The notes: generated from the letters alone by a model not told the origin. A DNA stretch of 31,694 bases from Candidatus Sumerlaeota bacterium (GCA_016928995.1 JAFGJS010000135.1:1-31694), one strand, 5' to 3'; shown: positions 6,843-15,623, counted from the stretch's first letter. Program-made: numbers and translations.

Positions 6843-7522
6843 AACTTTTTTCGTACTCGTACTCAGCGTAGCGATGCTTGTACTCGATTGAATCGCTACT
6901 TCGCTTGTTTGAAACTGATTTTCGAGAACGAAGACGAGAACGAGTGTGATTTCCAAAGGATTTCAACAGAGCAACCAGTTCTATATTTTTTCAGCCTGAA
7001 AGGCTGATCTTTCTTAGCCGAGGGCAACGCCCTCGGAAAAATCGTTGATCTTATTCATGCCCTGCAGGGGCATGACAAATGACCGCGTATGGATCGATAT
7101 AGCGCCGCTTGTGCCGCCCTTGCAGGGCTTGGCAAATGTGGTCTTCCTTCCGAGGGCGTTGCCCTCGGCTACTAACTTATCGCCTTTCAGGCGACTGTTC
7201 ATGCGACTCTCGAAAGACTTTCTGCACTCTTATAGCATCTCATCAAGTTTATACCGTATACCAGCTCTTCCTCACGATCAGGCAATTCATGTGGCGACGC
7301 GGCATGAACTTGCGAGAAATGTTCTGCCCCGACCTTCTCACCACGATGAATAAGATTGTAATTATATCGTGGTTGAGACCGAGTATTCTTGCTCTTGCTC
7401 GTGCTTTTGCTCTCGATCAAAAAAAACAGTGTGTGGCTGGGCATGAAGAGCAAGAGCACGACCAAGAGCAAGTGAAGCAATTATTCACTGCCAAAAATAT
7501 ACTGAGTGGTGAGAAATTCGGA
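6843..7522. repeat. Gene-free spacer packed with inverted repeats
   Basis: Three elements in a row. (1) 6850-6950 has ACTCGTACTC-type repeats facing GAGAACGAGT-type repeats, with TAGCGAT/ATCGCTA (6869-6875 with 6892-6898) inside. (2) 6991-7195 is a long imperfect inverted repeat: GCCTGAAAGGC followed by GCCGAGGGCAACGCCCTCGG on the left, mirrored on the right. (3) 7388-7413 and 7447-7472 are 24/26 complementary arms built of GAGCAAGAGC units. A 7-bp CCACGAT/ATCGTGG hairpin sits at 7341-7372. Open frames here follow the repeats and are not genes. Such intergenic palindromes are typical of dispersed small repeats. Confidence 0.7.
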
Positions 7523-8473
7523 CTAATCCGCCGGAGGGAGCAGCTGGATCTGAACGGGGCGGTCTCTGTCGCAGCTGAGCAAGCCATGATGGATTTCCAG
7601 CTCCGCGACCTGGATGGAACTGCGGCGCTGGGCGTGTGCGTCGCTCTGCCCCGGCATTTGTTGATGACGGCCGGGATGCGTGAAGTAGAACAGGTAAGCG
7701 CGATCTCCGCTGACGACAACGCTGGCATGATGGCCCTTTCCCTGATCATCCGGACCTTTGCCGGGAGTCTGCAGCAGGTTTCCCGGCTGACGGATCCAGG
7801 TCAAAAGATCATCGGACTGATAGACGCCAAGGCCGTCCCAGACGTCCGTAATCATCCAATAGCGTCCCTGCCAGGCGAAGACCGCCGGACCTTCGCCCTG
7901 TTGATCATCCACCGCCTTGCCCCGATCCGTCCAATGATAGAGGTCCGGGCTATCGGCGAAATAAATCGATTTACGATCTTCTTCATTGTTGTACCACAAG
8001 CGCCAGCCGCCGTCCGGCAACGGCCAGACCGAGGCGTCGATCGTTCGGCCGGATGACAGGTTGAGCGTTGATTGATATTCCCAGTCCAGCATGTCCTGGC
8101 TGGTCAGATGCAGAATGTCTCGCGGGTGATCCCAGGTTTCAAAGATGCCCGGCACATAGGTCAAGTACATGTGATAAACGTCCGCGTGGCAGATGACGTC
8201 CGGCGCCCAATAGGTGTGCTCGCGATCCTCCGCATAATGAATCCGGGCGGTTCCGCGGTATTTCCATGAGACGCCGTCGGGCGATTCCGCCATGCCGATT
8301 TCGCTGCCATGCACCCATGTCACTCCGGGCGCGTCCTCAACATTTGCGCGCCGGTTCGTATAGAACATCACCCATTGCTTTTCGGCGCGGTTCCAGCACA
8401 CCACTGGATCCGTCGCTCCGTCGAACACGGGATCGCGAAACAACGGCTTGTCCGCCACGTTAGTCGGGCTCAT
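7523..8473 (-). CDS. GH43-like five-bladed propeller glycosidase, cytoplasmic
   Basis: The 316-residue product has no signal peptide. The sequence has the pattern of GH43/GH32-type five-bladed propellers: ATDPVVCWN (D22, candidate base), TYWAPDVICHADVYHMYLT (a typical blade, from about 88), TIDASVWPLPDGGWRLWY (D146, candidate pKa modulator) and GEGPAVFAWQGRYWMITD (E194, candidate acid). Such enzymes release arabinose, xylose or related sugars; lack of an export signal suggests action on imported oligosaccharides. AAGGGA precedes the ATG at good spacing. It is last in the minus-strand gene run and about 90 nt from the gene before it, so membership of the same transcript is uncertain. Confidence 0.75.
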   Translation of the reverse strand: MSPTNVADKPLFRDPVFDGATDPVVCWNRAEKQWVMFYTNRRANVEDAPGVTWVHGSEIGMAESPDGVSWKYRGTARIHYAEDREHTYWAPDVICHADVYHMYLTYVPGIFETWDHPRDILHLTSQDMLDWEYQSTLNLSSGRTIDASVWPLPDGGWRLWYNNEEDRKSIYFADSPDLYHWTDRGKAVDDQQGEGPAVFAWQGRYWMITDVWDGLGVYQSDDLLTWIRQPGNLLQTPGKGPDDQGKGHHASVVVSGDRAYLFYFTHPGRHQQMPGQSDAHAQRRSSIQVAELEIHHGLLSCDRDRPVQIQLLPPAD

Positions 8474-8563
8474 GATTTTCCCTTATTGATGCCGCCGGGA
8501 TTCAGGATCTGATGCGTTGCATTTGCGCTGGAGCAAACGCCGGAGACCGTCGATCATCCGGTT

Positions 8564-9355
8564 CTATTCCTTATTGAGCATATAATCCATCATGCGTTGA
8601 AAGGCTTGCGAGTCTTCTGCAGAGCCGTTTTCCAGGTTCAGCGCCAACTTGCCAAGCACGCGTTTTTGCGCTTCATCCAATTCATGTTTCTCTTCTGCGG
8701 TCATTTCATTCTCACCGAGGCCGACCTCAAACCACTCGCCGCCCTCCACCTCTCGTCCTCTGGTTATCAGGTATTCGCCCAAGTCGCGTTTGAATTCATC
8801 CGGACAGGAATTCAGCGCGCTGGTGGTGTTCGCATAATTGAGCGTCAGGTTCACATGCTTTTCGAACTCCTCGATTTCGCCCTTCTCATAATAGACCATT
8901 GCCAGGTAGGCATGGACGATTTTCAGCGCGTCTTTGTTGCCGGCCAATCGATCAATGGTTTTGTCATCCAGCAACGTCAGTATTTTATCCTGCGAACCGG
9001 CCAGGTATGCGTATTTGACAGCGTTGAGCAGATGCATATAGTACCTGGTTGCTGGATTTCGCAGCCAGCGTTTTTCATAAATAACCGCCAGGCCCGCATT
9101 ATTGTTTTGCCGGGTGTATTGCCGGATCTTGTATTTTTCCGTGTTCATTTGATATTTCGGCACAGTGATCAGGAGAATGATCACATTGAGCAATGCGAAC
9201 AGAGTTATGAGAACCCACTTGTCGTAGCGCCGGATGAATTCCAGGTAATCATCCAGCGCGCCGGAATGACCGGGCAGATTTTGCGGTGTGGGGCTGGAGG
9301 ATTGATGCTGGGCCGGCGACGGCTGCGCGTTGGATTTTGTGCGTCTTCGTGCCAT
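8564..9355 (-). CDS. Single-pass membrane protein of unknown function
   Basis: The 263-residue product has an N-terminal Ser/Pro/Gln-rich cytoplasmic stretch (1-30) and one membrane segment (about 48-67, WVLITLFALLNVIILLITV). A soluble, helix-rich domain with TPR-like spacing follows (DALKIVHAYLAMVYYEKGE near 135). No catalytic motif is visible. AGGAGG lies upstream of the ATG, at rather long spacing. It follows the pilin-motif gene by 69 nt and shares its strand, so the two may work together at the membrane. I do not recognise the family. Confidence 0.75.
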   Translation of the reverse strand: MARRRTKSNAQPSPAQHQSSSPTPQNLPGHSGALDDYLEFIRRYDKWVLITLFALLNVIILLITVPKYQMNTEKYKIRQYTRQNNNAGLAVIYEKRWLRNPATRYYMHLLNAVKYAYLAGSQDKILTLLDDKTIDRLAGNKDALKIVHAYLAMVYYEKGEIEEFEKHVNLTLNYANTTSALNSCPDEFKRDLGEYLITRGREVEGGEWFEVGLGENEMTAEEKHELDEAQKRVLGKLALNLENGSAEDSQAFQRMMDYMLNKE

Positions 9356-9424
9356 GTGGATCGTGTTGCCTCCTGGATAGTGTCAATCTCTTGCGCGGGA
9401 ATGACTGCGTTTTTCCATCGTTGA

Positions 9425-9859
9425 TCAGAATCCCTGGATGATGTGATCGTCGTCCGTGCCATGCCCATAATTAGCGCCGATCGAGCAGGAGCACACGGTT
9501 CCCAGGGGATTCAGGGTGTATTTCCCGACCGAGGGGCAAGCCAACGGCCCCTTTTGCGGCAAATACGGCATAATCTCCTCCCAGGTCACATTTCCCGCGA
9601 CGCGTCCGGATTCCTGAGCGAATTTTCTTTTAGCCGTCTCGATCGCCTGCAGGTTTGAGCGGCATTGCCGGGCGAATTCCAAGGATCCGCTGTCGGGCTG
9701 ACGCTTGACTCCTGCGGCTTTATTCACGGCGGCTTGCGATTTGCGCAGGGCTTGGCGGGTTTCGCGCCGTGCGTCGCGCCAATTCCACATGCCGAGATAA
9801 AACGTATAACCGGCAAGGGCGATTGCGAGAATGACGATGAGTTTGGACCACCAGCGCAT
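9425..9859 (-). CDS. Small membrane protein with a pilin-type Cys C-terminal motif
   Basis: The 144-residue product has an N-terminal membrane helix (about 6-24), then a charged helix. CRSNLQAIETAKRKFAQESG (66-85) and CPSVGKYTLNPLGTVCSCSIG (108-128) match the tail seen in many pilin-like pseudopilins of environmental bacteria, where a mid-protein Cys precedes an alanine-lysine helix and a C-terminal CPxxGxYTLxxxGxxxxCSxG segment. The usual N-terminal prepilin peptidase site (G before F-T-L-x-E) is absent, so this seems to be a pilin-derived domain on an ordinary membrane anchor. It is 37 nt downstream of the PSP1 gene and in the same run. Confidence 0.75.
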   Translation of the reverse strand: MRWWSKLIVILAIALAGYTFYLGMWNWRDARRETRQALRKSQAAVNKAAGVKRQPDSGSLEFARQCRSNLQAIETAKRKFAQESGRVAGNVTWEEIMPYLPQKGPLACPSVGKYTLNPLGTVCSCSIGANYGHGTDDDHIIQGF

Positions 9860-9896
9860 TTATCCGAGCCTGTCCGCGTTTTTACCGGGATTTGCC

Positions 9897-10667
9897 TTAA
9901 TCGTTCGCCGCGGTTTGTTCGACTTCCTCTTCGTCTTGCGGGCTTTGCCCGTCATCGTCCTGCGCGCGCTGTTTTTCCGCGGCGGTCTCTTTCTTTTCCG
10001 CCGCGCCGTTCAGATAGGAGTTATGCTCGAATGTCAGGCAGCACCGCAGGCGTCCGCATAATCCGGCCAGTTTGGCCGGGGCGCGCATGATGTCCTGATC
10101 GCGAGCGTGCTTGATCGTCACGGGATCGAATTTTCTCATCCACGACGCGCAGCAGATCTGGTTGCCGCAAACATCGACTCCGTCGATCAGCTTCGCTTCG
10201 TCGCGTACGCCGATCTGCCACAGCTCGATCCGCGAACGCAACGCTCCAGCCAGGTCGCGCACCAATTCGCGAAAGTCGACGCGTTGATCGGCGGTGAAAT
10301 TGAACACGATTTTATTGTTCTTCTTGTCGATCCGGCACAACGTGACTTTCATCTCCAGGCCGTGCTTGCGCACTTTTTCGCGGCAAATGCGCAGATACTC
10401 GTCTTCGCGGTCTTTGGTCTGGCGCCATTGGACGATCTCATCCGGGCGCGCCTCGCGCAGGATGCGCGGCAGCTCCTGGCGTTGAAGCTGACAGTCACAA
10501 CGGCTTTCCAGCGCAGCGATATAGCCGACGCGCTCGATGCTGTTTTCCAGATCCTCGCAAAGATAGAAATCATCTATTTCCACATCGCCGGCATACCGAT
10601 AGTATCTTGGCATATCCAAACGATGAAATTTCACCGCGGCGACATAACCCATATTCCCCACGCCCAT
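9897..10667 (-). CDS. ricT: PSP1 / YaaT (RicT)-family regulator
   Basis: The 256-residue product carries the PSP1 domain. RVDFRELVRDLAGALRSRIE (129-148) is followed by QIGVRDEAKLIDG, CGNQICC (167-173) and CGRLRCC (204-210). The Cys clusters are those proposed to hold iron-sulfur clusters in the RicA-RicF-RicT (YaaT) complex, which in Bacillus works with RNase Y in RNA processing. The C-terminal tail (222-256) is acidic and low-complexity. Two starts are possible: ATG at 10667, whose upstream AAGGA is too close, and ATG at 10652, which is better spaced. It lies 40 nt after the DUF151 gene. The family call is firm; the RNA role is carried over from Bacillus. Confidence 0.9.
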   Translation of the reverse strand: MGVGNMGYVAAVKFHRLDMPRYYRYAGDVEIDDFYLCEDLENSIERVGYIAALESRCDCQLQRQELPRILREARPDEIVQWRQTKDREDEYLRICREKVRKHGLEMKVTLCRIDKKNNKIVFNFTADQRVDFRELVRDLAGALRSRIELWQIGVRDEAKLIDGVDVCGNQICCASWMRKFDPVTIKHARDQDIMRAPAKLAGLCGRLRCCLTFEHNSYLNGAAEKKETAAEKQRAQDDDGQSPQDEEEVEQTAAND

Positions 10668-10707
10668 TCCTTGACAATCGGCAAATATAATCTCGCGGTC
10701 TGCCGTT

Positions 10708-11142
10708 TTAGATTTCCGGCTCCTCGTCCGGCGAGGGTGGATTGACTTCGCTTAACACGGAGTCGTCCACATAAACCGGCACGCCTTTCTTCATCGCCAG
10801 CACTAATGCATCGCTTGGCCGGCTATCCACGCGGACTTCCGAGCCGGAGGCGGTGCGCAGCACAAGCTTGCCGAAGAAGGTGTTGTCCCGGAGCGCATCG
10901 ACCTGGATTTCTTCCAGCGACGCTCCCAGGTCTTCGATGGCGTTGATCAGCAGATCATGCGTCATGGGCCGGATGCTGATTTCACCGTGCACCGCTGAAT
11001 CCAGCGCCCACGCTTCGCGGTGTCCGATGAAAATCGGCAGGGTGCGCGTGCCTTCACGCTCACACAACACCACAACCGGCGATTCAAAGGGATCGTTCCC
11101 GATTTGAATCTGGATTTCCCGCAATTCCATTGGAATCATCAT
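10708..11142 (-). CDS. DUF151 / bifunctional nuclease (BFN) family protein
   Basis: The product has 144 residues from ATG 11142, chosen because GAAAGG lies upstream and the family begins at this point; the longer frame from 11211 adds 23 atypical residues. The DUF151 pattern is clear: MELREIQIQIGNDPFESPVVVL, LPIFIGHREAWAL, RPMTHDLLINAIEDLG, then SRPSDALVLAMKKGVPVYV near the end. Members of this family have been described as nucleases with both DNase and RNase activity, first in plants. The protein is soluble, presumably cytoplasmic. It sits between the aconitase-like gene and the PSP1 gene, both on the same strand with short gaps, so joint transcription is likely. Confidence 0.88.
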   Translation of the reverse strand: MMIPMELREIQIQIGNDPFESPVVVLCEREGTRTLPIFIGHREAWALDSAVHGEISIRPMTHDLLINAIEDLGASLEEIQVDALRDNTFFGKLVLRTASGSEVRVDSRPSDALVLAMKKGVPVYVDDSVLSEVNPPSPDEEPEI

Positions 11143-11279
11143 TGCCAGCGATCGCCTTTCACGTTTTAATGCGTGTAAAGCGCAAAGATAATTATCATGC
11201 GGCTGATGCAAGGCGCAATCAGAAAATGCGGGATCGCTTTGGCGCGTGAATGCGATCGATCAAGGCCGGCGCGACCCGA

Positions 11280-13565
11280 TCAGCGTGGTTTTTGGCGGGC
11301 GCGGATGTAGTTGAGCAAGCCGCCAGCCAAAATGATTTCAACTTGCCGGTGAGTCAAGTTGTGCGACACGTGATAATCGCGATGCTTGGTGCGGTTCTGC
11401 AGCACCAGCGGCTTGTCGTTTTGCAGCATGTGCCGCACAAACGGCACTTCCAGCCGGTCGCCGGGATGGATCGATTCGGCCTGAGTGGGATCGGTGAAAG
11501 TCAGGGGCAGAATGCCGAAGTTGATCAGGCTGATGCCGTGTGTGCGTGAGAAGGATTTGGCCAGTACGGCGCGGATTTTGAGATACATCATCGCCATCGC
11601 GGCGTATTCGCCGCTGGCGCCCTGCCCGTAATTTTCTCCGGCCAGAATGAAGCCGCCGCCTGCTTCGCGCGCGTGCTGGATGAAATGGGGGTCCAGCGAG
11701 TGGAACAGATATCGCGCCAGCGCCGGTATGTTGCTGCGCTGCAGTTGATTGTCGGCGTTTTGCGCCAGGATTTGATCCACGGAGAAAAAATCGCCGGTTT
11801 GCACCAGCACTTCGCCCTTCAAGTCATCCGGCAGCACATCGTTCGTGGGGACGGGACGGATGTTCGGTCCTCGTATAATCTGTACTGTTGCGCCCTTCGC
11901 CGGCGGAACGACTATCAGGGCATTGGAAGGTTTTGCGGTTTTGGGGTGTTTCGCCGGAGCAGTCGAGGAGATTGCTTTCGCGCTGGTCAACGCTCCCCGG
12001 ATCGCGCTTTGCGCGGCGGTTTCCACGCTGCAGATGCACATCCGGATGCCCCTGGCGCCATTAAGTTCCTGCAGGTTGCGATGCGTTGTGCGCAGCGAGA
12101 ATTGTTCGCAGCCCGGTACTTGTCCAATGCCGACGCTGATGCCGTTGCCAGGCTCCAGGATCCGCGCACCTGCATCGAGCAGATATTTCAATTCGCCGGT
12201 TTCCTGCAAGGCGGTCAGCGCCGTGAGCGACGCTGGAGCGATCACAAGGCTGACGTCGGGATGCGCCGTGCGGCCTTTTAGAATGCGCGCGGCGATGGAT
12301 AGGTCGTGGTAGCCGCCGTTGACGGCGCCGCCGATGACGACCTGATGCACGGGACTGGCGGGCAGTTTCCGCACTGGACAGGCGGGCTCGGCGCCGCCGG
12401 CTTGCGCCGCCATCGGCTCCAACTGGTGCAGGCTGATTTCCATTTTTTCGTCGTAATGGCATTGTTTATCCGGCGCGAGCGCCTTCCAGTCTCGCCCTCG
12501 GCCATGCGCGGCGAGATAGGCCTTGGTCTGCTGATCGCTGGGGAATATCGCGCTCACCGCGCCCAGTTCGGCGGTCATGCCGGCGATGGCGGCCCGCTCT
12601 TCAACGTTCAACGACCGGACTCCTTCGCCGGTGAACTCGAAAATCTTGCCGGCGCCGCCGTTGCTGCCGAGCCGGCGCAGCAATTCCAGCGCCAGGTCTT
12701 TGGCTGATACCCATTTGCGCATCTTGCCCTTGAGAATGACATTGCAGACGCTTGGCATCAGCAGGTGATAGGGCCGTCCGCACATCGCCAGGGCCACATC
12801 CAGTCCGCCGCAGCTGAAGGCCAGCATGCCCAGCGCGCCGGCCATTGAGGCCAGCGGATCCGTTCCCAACAGCGTCCGTCCGGCCTTGCCGAAGCGCTGC
12901 ATATGGACATGATGACAATTGCCGTTTCCCGCTTTTGAAAACTGCACGCCATACCGGGCCGCCACGGTTTGCAGGTAGATCTGGTCGTCCGTGCTTTCGT
13001 GTCCGGTCTGCAACGTGTTGATGTCCACATAACTTGCGGAGATTTCCGTTTGCACGCGTGAGAGCCCCATGGCCTCGAATTGCAAATAGGCCATCGGCCC
13101 CATGGCGTCCTGAGTCAATGTCTGATCGATCTTGATGCCGATCTCCACGCCTGGCATCAATTCGCCATGCCGTATGTGATCACGCATGATTTTTTCGGCA
13201 AGGTTGCATCGCGCGGGCGCTTTCGCTTTTACGCTGCGTCTGGAAGATATTTGTTTGACGGATGTTTTTTTCTGCTTCGCTGCTGTTTTAGGCGTTGATG
13301 GTTTTTTCGATTTCACGGGCTTTTTTAATTTCGACGGCGTTTGTGTTTTAGCTTTGGATTTTATTGGCGTTTTGGTTTTTGGCGGAGTTTTGGCTTTTGT
13401 ACGCGCTGTTTTTTTTGCCGCTGTTTTGGATTTTACGGAGACGCTCTTGTGTTTGGCCTTTTGCGGTTTCGCTTTTGCTCGCAAGGATTTCGATGCGACA
13501 GCTTTGGTTTTTGACGCCGCTTTTTTCGCCGGCCGCTTCTTCGTGGTTTTTTTGGACACAGCCAT
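11280..13565 (-). CDS. Aconitase-like pseudoenzyme with a lysine-rich histone-like tail
   Basis: The 761-residue product aligns by eye from about 122 onward with the Aquifex-type aconitase family: GNCHHVH, FEFTGEGVRSLNVEERA, HPDVSLVIAP, GENYGQG and FGILPLTF are recognisable. The active site is broken. The expected DSHT reads DPLA (236-239). The cluster ligand motif GSCTNS reads GGAVNG (412-417). The ACGPC pair reads PGNGIS (472-477). GSSREH reads GASGEY (649-654). All three [4Fe-4S] ligands are therefore absent, so dehydratase activity is unlikely. Residues 1-119 hold 38 Lys and 6 Arg with no acidic residue, like bacterial histone-H1-type tails, suggesting nucleic-acid binding. AAGGA precedes the ATG. 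There is no frameshift across the fusion. Confidence 0.85.
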   Translation of the reverse strand: MAVSKKTTKKRPAKKAASKTKAVASKSLRAKAKPQKAKHKSVSVKSKTAAKKTARTKAKTPPKTKTPIKSKAKTQTPSKLKKPVKSKKPSTPKTAAKQKKTSVKQISSRRSVKAKAPARCNLAEKIMRDHIRHGELMPGVEIGIKIDQTLTQDAMGPMAYLQFEAMGLSRVQTEISASYVDINTLQTGHESTDDQIYLQTVAARYGVQFSKAGNGNCHHVHMQRFGKAGRTLLGTDPLASMAGALGMLAFSCGGLDVALAMCGRPYHLLMPSVCNVILKGKMRKWVSAKDLALELLRRLGSNGGAGKIFEFTGEGVRSLNVEERAAIAGMTAELGAVSAIFPSDQQTKAYLAAHGRGRDWKALAPDKQCHYDEKMEISLHQLEPMAAQAGGAEPACPVRKLPASPVHQVVIGGAVNGGYHDLSIAARILKGRTAHPDVSLVIAPASLTALTALQETGELKYLLDAGARILEPGNGISVGIGQVPGCEQFSLRTTHRNLQELNGARGIRMCICSVETAAQSAIRGALTSAKAISSTAPAKHPKTAKPSNALIVVPPAKGATVQIIRGPNIRPVPTNDVLPDDLKGEVLVQTGDFFSVDQILAQNADNQLQRSNIPALARYLFHSLDPHFIQHAREAGGGFILAGENYGQGASGEYAAMAMMYLKIRAVLAKSFSRTHGISLINFGILPLTFTDPTQAESIHPGDRLEVPFVRHMLQNDKPLVLQNRTKHRDYHVSHNLTHRQVEIILAGGLLNYIRARQKPR

Positions 13566-13690
13566 TATACATCCTTGCGGTGGAATAGTTTAAAGATATG
13601 CCTCTGAATACTACGAAGGTTAAGCAGAAGAGTGCGCGTTTGGCAATAAGAAACTGATTGTTTTGTGCGATTTTCAATAATTGTTCGCTG

Positions 13691-13718
13691 TCAAGCCGAT
13701 TTGCATTACACGGCTTGA
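13691..13718. other. Hairpin between glmS and the aconitase-like gene
   Basis: TCAAGCCG (13691-13698) and CGGCTTGA (13711-13718) form a perfect 8-bp stem with a 12-nt loop, just past the glmS stop codon. No T-run follows on the minus strand, so it is a weak terminator or a transcript-stabilising hairpin. Confidence 0.45.
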
Positions 13719-13748
13719 TTCGAATGTGGATGACTTTGATTACTGATG

Positions 13749-15623
13749 TTACTCAACAGTGACGGTTTTCGCCAGGTTGCGGGGTTGATCGATGTCCTTG
13801 CCCCGTAAATCAGCCGTATGGTACGAAAGCAGCTGCAGCGGAATGCCCAGCAGGATCGGCGAAAGCATCTCAGGCATCGGCGGAACCCATACCATATCGT
13901 TCGGTTGGGCGGAAAAATCATCCGATTCAGCGTGAGGATCCACGCCCGCGTCAGGAATTCTTGCGTCCCCGTCCGTGGCGACGACGATCATCGGTCCGGA
14001 GCGCGCTTTGATTTCCATGATGTTGCCGATCATCTTCTCATAGACCTCGCCGGCGATGGCGATGGCCACAGTGAAACATTTGGGTTCGATCAGGGCGATC
14101 GGGCCGTGTTTCATCTCGCCTGCGCTGTAGCCTTCTGCGTGGATGTAGCTGATTTCTTTCATTTTCAGCGCGCCTTCCATCGCCGAAGGCACGTTCACAC
14201 CGCGCGCAAGGTACAGCGCGTCGGTGCGCTCGTAGTGCTTCAGGGCCACCTCACGGATCGCATCCTCGCGCGCCAATAACACCTTCGCGGATTCCGGCAG
14301 CCGCAGCAGTTCTTGCCGGTAGGATCGCAATTCGTCTTCCGTCAGCGTGCCGCGAACCTGGGAGAAGTAAAGCGCCAGCATGGTCAGCGTCAATGTTTGC
14401 GAGGTGTAACATTTGGTGGAGGCGACGCCGATTTCCGGGCCGGCTTGGATGTAAATCACACCGTCCGATTCACGGGCGATGGAGCTGTCCACCACGTTCA
14501 GCACGGCCAGGATTTTCGCGCCTTTTTCCTTCATGCTGCGTAGCGCGGCCAGTGTGTCGGCCGTCTCGCCGGACTGGCTGATCACGACGCACAGCGTGTG
14601 ATCCAGCACCATGGGATCGCGGTCGCGCAGTTCGGCGGCCAGATCGACCTCGGAAGGAATGCGGGCAAGTTTTTCCATCAGGAAACGGCCCGTCATGCCC
14701 GCGTGGTACGCCGTGCCGCATGCGGTGAAGACTACCCGCCGCATGTTCCGGATTTCGTCCTCGGACAGCCCCAGTCCGTCCAGCATGATCGGTCTGTCGG
14801 GCGAAGCCACGCGGCCGGTGAGGCAGGCGCGGATCGTGTCGGGCTGTTCATGGATTTCCTTGTGCATGAAGTGCTTATGTCCGCCTTTTTCCGCCGCTTC
14901 GGCGGGCCAGGGGATGACAAAGACTTCGCGTTCGATGGCGGCGCCATCCAGGCCGGTCAGCTCAACTCCCTCGGCGGTCAACGAAGCCACTTCATTGTCA
15001 TCGATCACGTAGACTTTATCGGTCTCTTTGCGGATCGCGCCCATGTCCGAGGCGATGAAGTTTTCCCCTTCGCCGATGCCGACGACCAGCGGGGAGAATC
15101 GCCGCACGGCCACGAGCTGGCCCGGGCTGTCCGCGCAGATCACGCCGAAGGCGAAGGCTCCGTGCAACTCGCGCACGGCGCGGCAAACGGCCTCGCGCAG
15201 GTCGCCATCGTAGTGCTTCTGCACCAGGTGCGCCATGGTTTCCGAGTCGGTCTGGGAGGCGAATTTCACGCCGTCCCGGATCAATCCTTCGCGCAACTCC
15301 TGGTAATTTTCGATGATGCCGTTATGCACGACGGCGATGCGGCTGTTGCCCGAAATATGCGGATGCGAATTTTCCTGCGACGGGCGGCCGTGAGTGGCCC
15401 AGCGCGTATGGCCGATGCCCAGCGCGCCGGAGAGCGGCTTTTGCTGCAGCGCTTCGCACAGGATGGATAATTTGCCTACGGTTTTGAGGCTGTTTAATTG
15501 GCCGTCTTCGGTCAACACGGAGATGCCGGCCGAGTCATAGCCGCGATATTCCAAGCGTTTCAGGCCGTCGAGACAGATTCCGGACGCCTGGCGTTTGCCA
15601 ACGTATCCCACGATGCCGCACAT
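13749..15623 (-). CDS. glmS: Glutamine--fructose-6-phosphate aminotransferase
   Basis: The enzyme makes glucosamine-6-phosphate from fructose-6-phosphate and glutamine, the entry step to UDP-GlcNAc for peptidoglycan and other envelope polymers. At 624 residues it is full length. It starts MCGIVGYVG, with Cys2 as the amidotransferase nucleophile. LEYRGYDSAG, GIGHTRWATHG and HNGIIENYQELR mark the glutaminase domain. SQSGETADTLAAL and the ending DQPRNLAKTVTVE mark the two sugar-isomerase domains. AAGGAAA lies upstream of the ATG at good spacing. The upstream gap is only about 120 nt and shows no glmS-ribozyme core. It is the most certain gene call in the window. Confidence 0.97.
   Translation of the reverse strand: MCGIVGYVGKRQASGICLDGLKRLEYRGYDSAGISVLTEDGQLNSLKTVGKLSILCEALQQKPLSGALGIGHTRWATHGRPSQENSHPHISGNSRIAVVHNGIIENYQELREGLIRDGVKFASQTDSETMAHLVQKHYDGDLREAVCRAVRELHGAFAFGVICADSPGQLVAVRRFSPLVVGIGEGENFIASDMGAIRKETDKVYVIDDNEVASLTAEGVELTGLDGAAIEREVFVIPWPAEAAEKGGHKHFMHKEIHEQPDTIRACLTGRVASPDRPIMLDGLGLSEDEIRNMRRVVFTACGTAYHAGMTGRFLMEKLARIPSEVDLAAELRDRDPMVLDHTLCVVISQSGETADTLAALRSMKEKGAKILAVLNVVDSSIARESDGVIYIQAGPEIGVASTKCYTSQTLTLTMLALYFSQVRGTLTEDELRSYRQELLRLPESAKVLLAREDAIREVALKHYERTDALYLARGVNVPSAMEGALKMKEISYIHAEGYSAGEMKHGPIALIEPKCFTVAIAIAGEVYEKMIGNIMEIKARSGPMIVVATDGDARIPDAGVDPHAESDDFSAQPNDMVWVPPMPEMLSPILLGIPLQLLSYHTADLRGKDIDQPRNLAKTVTVE

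Noticed and set aside
7109-8056. 315-codon plus-strand frame
   Set aside because: It starts inside an inverted-repeat element and then runs antisense to the GH43-like gene.
14598-15470. 290-codon plus-strand frame opposite glmS
   Set aside because: Entirely antisense to a certain gene; composition typical of a mirror frame.
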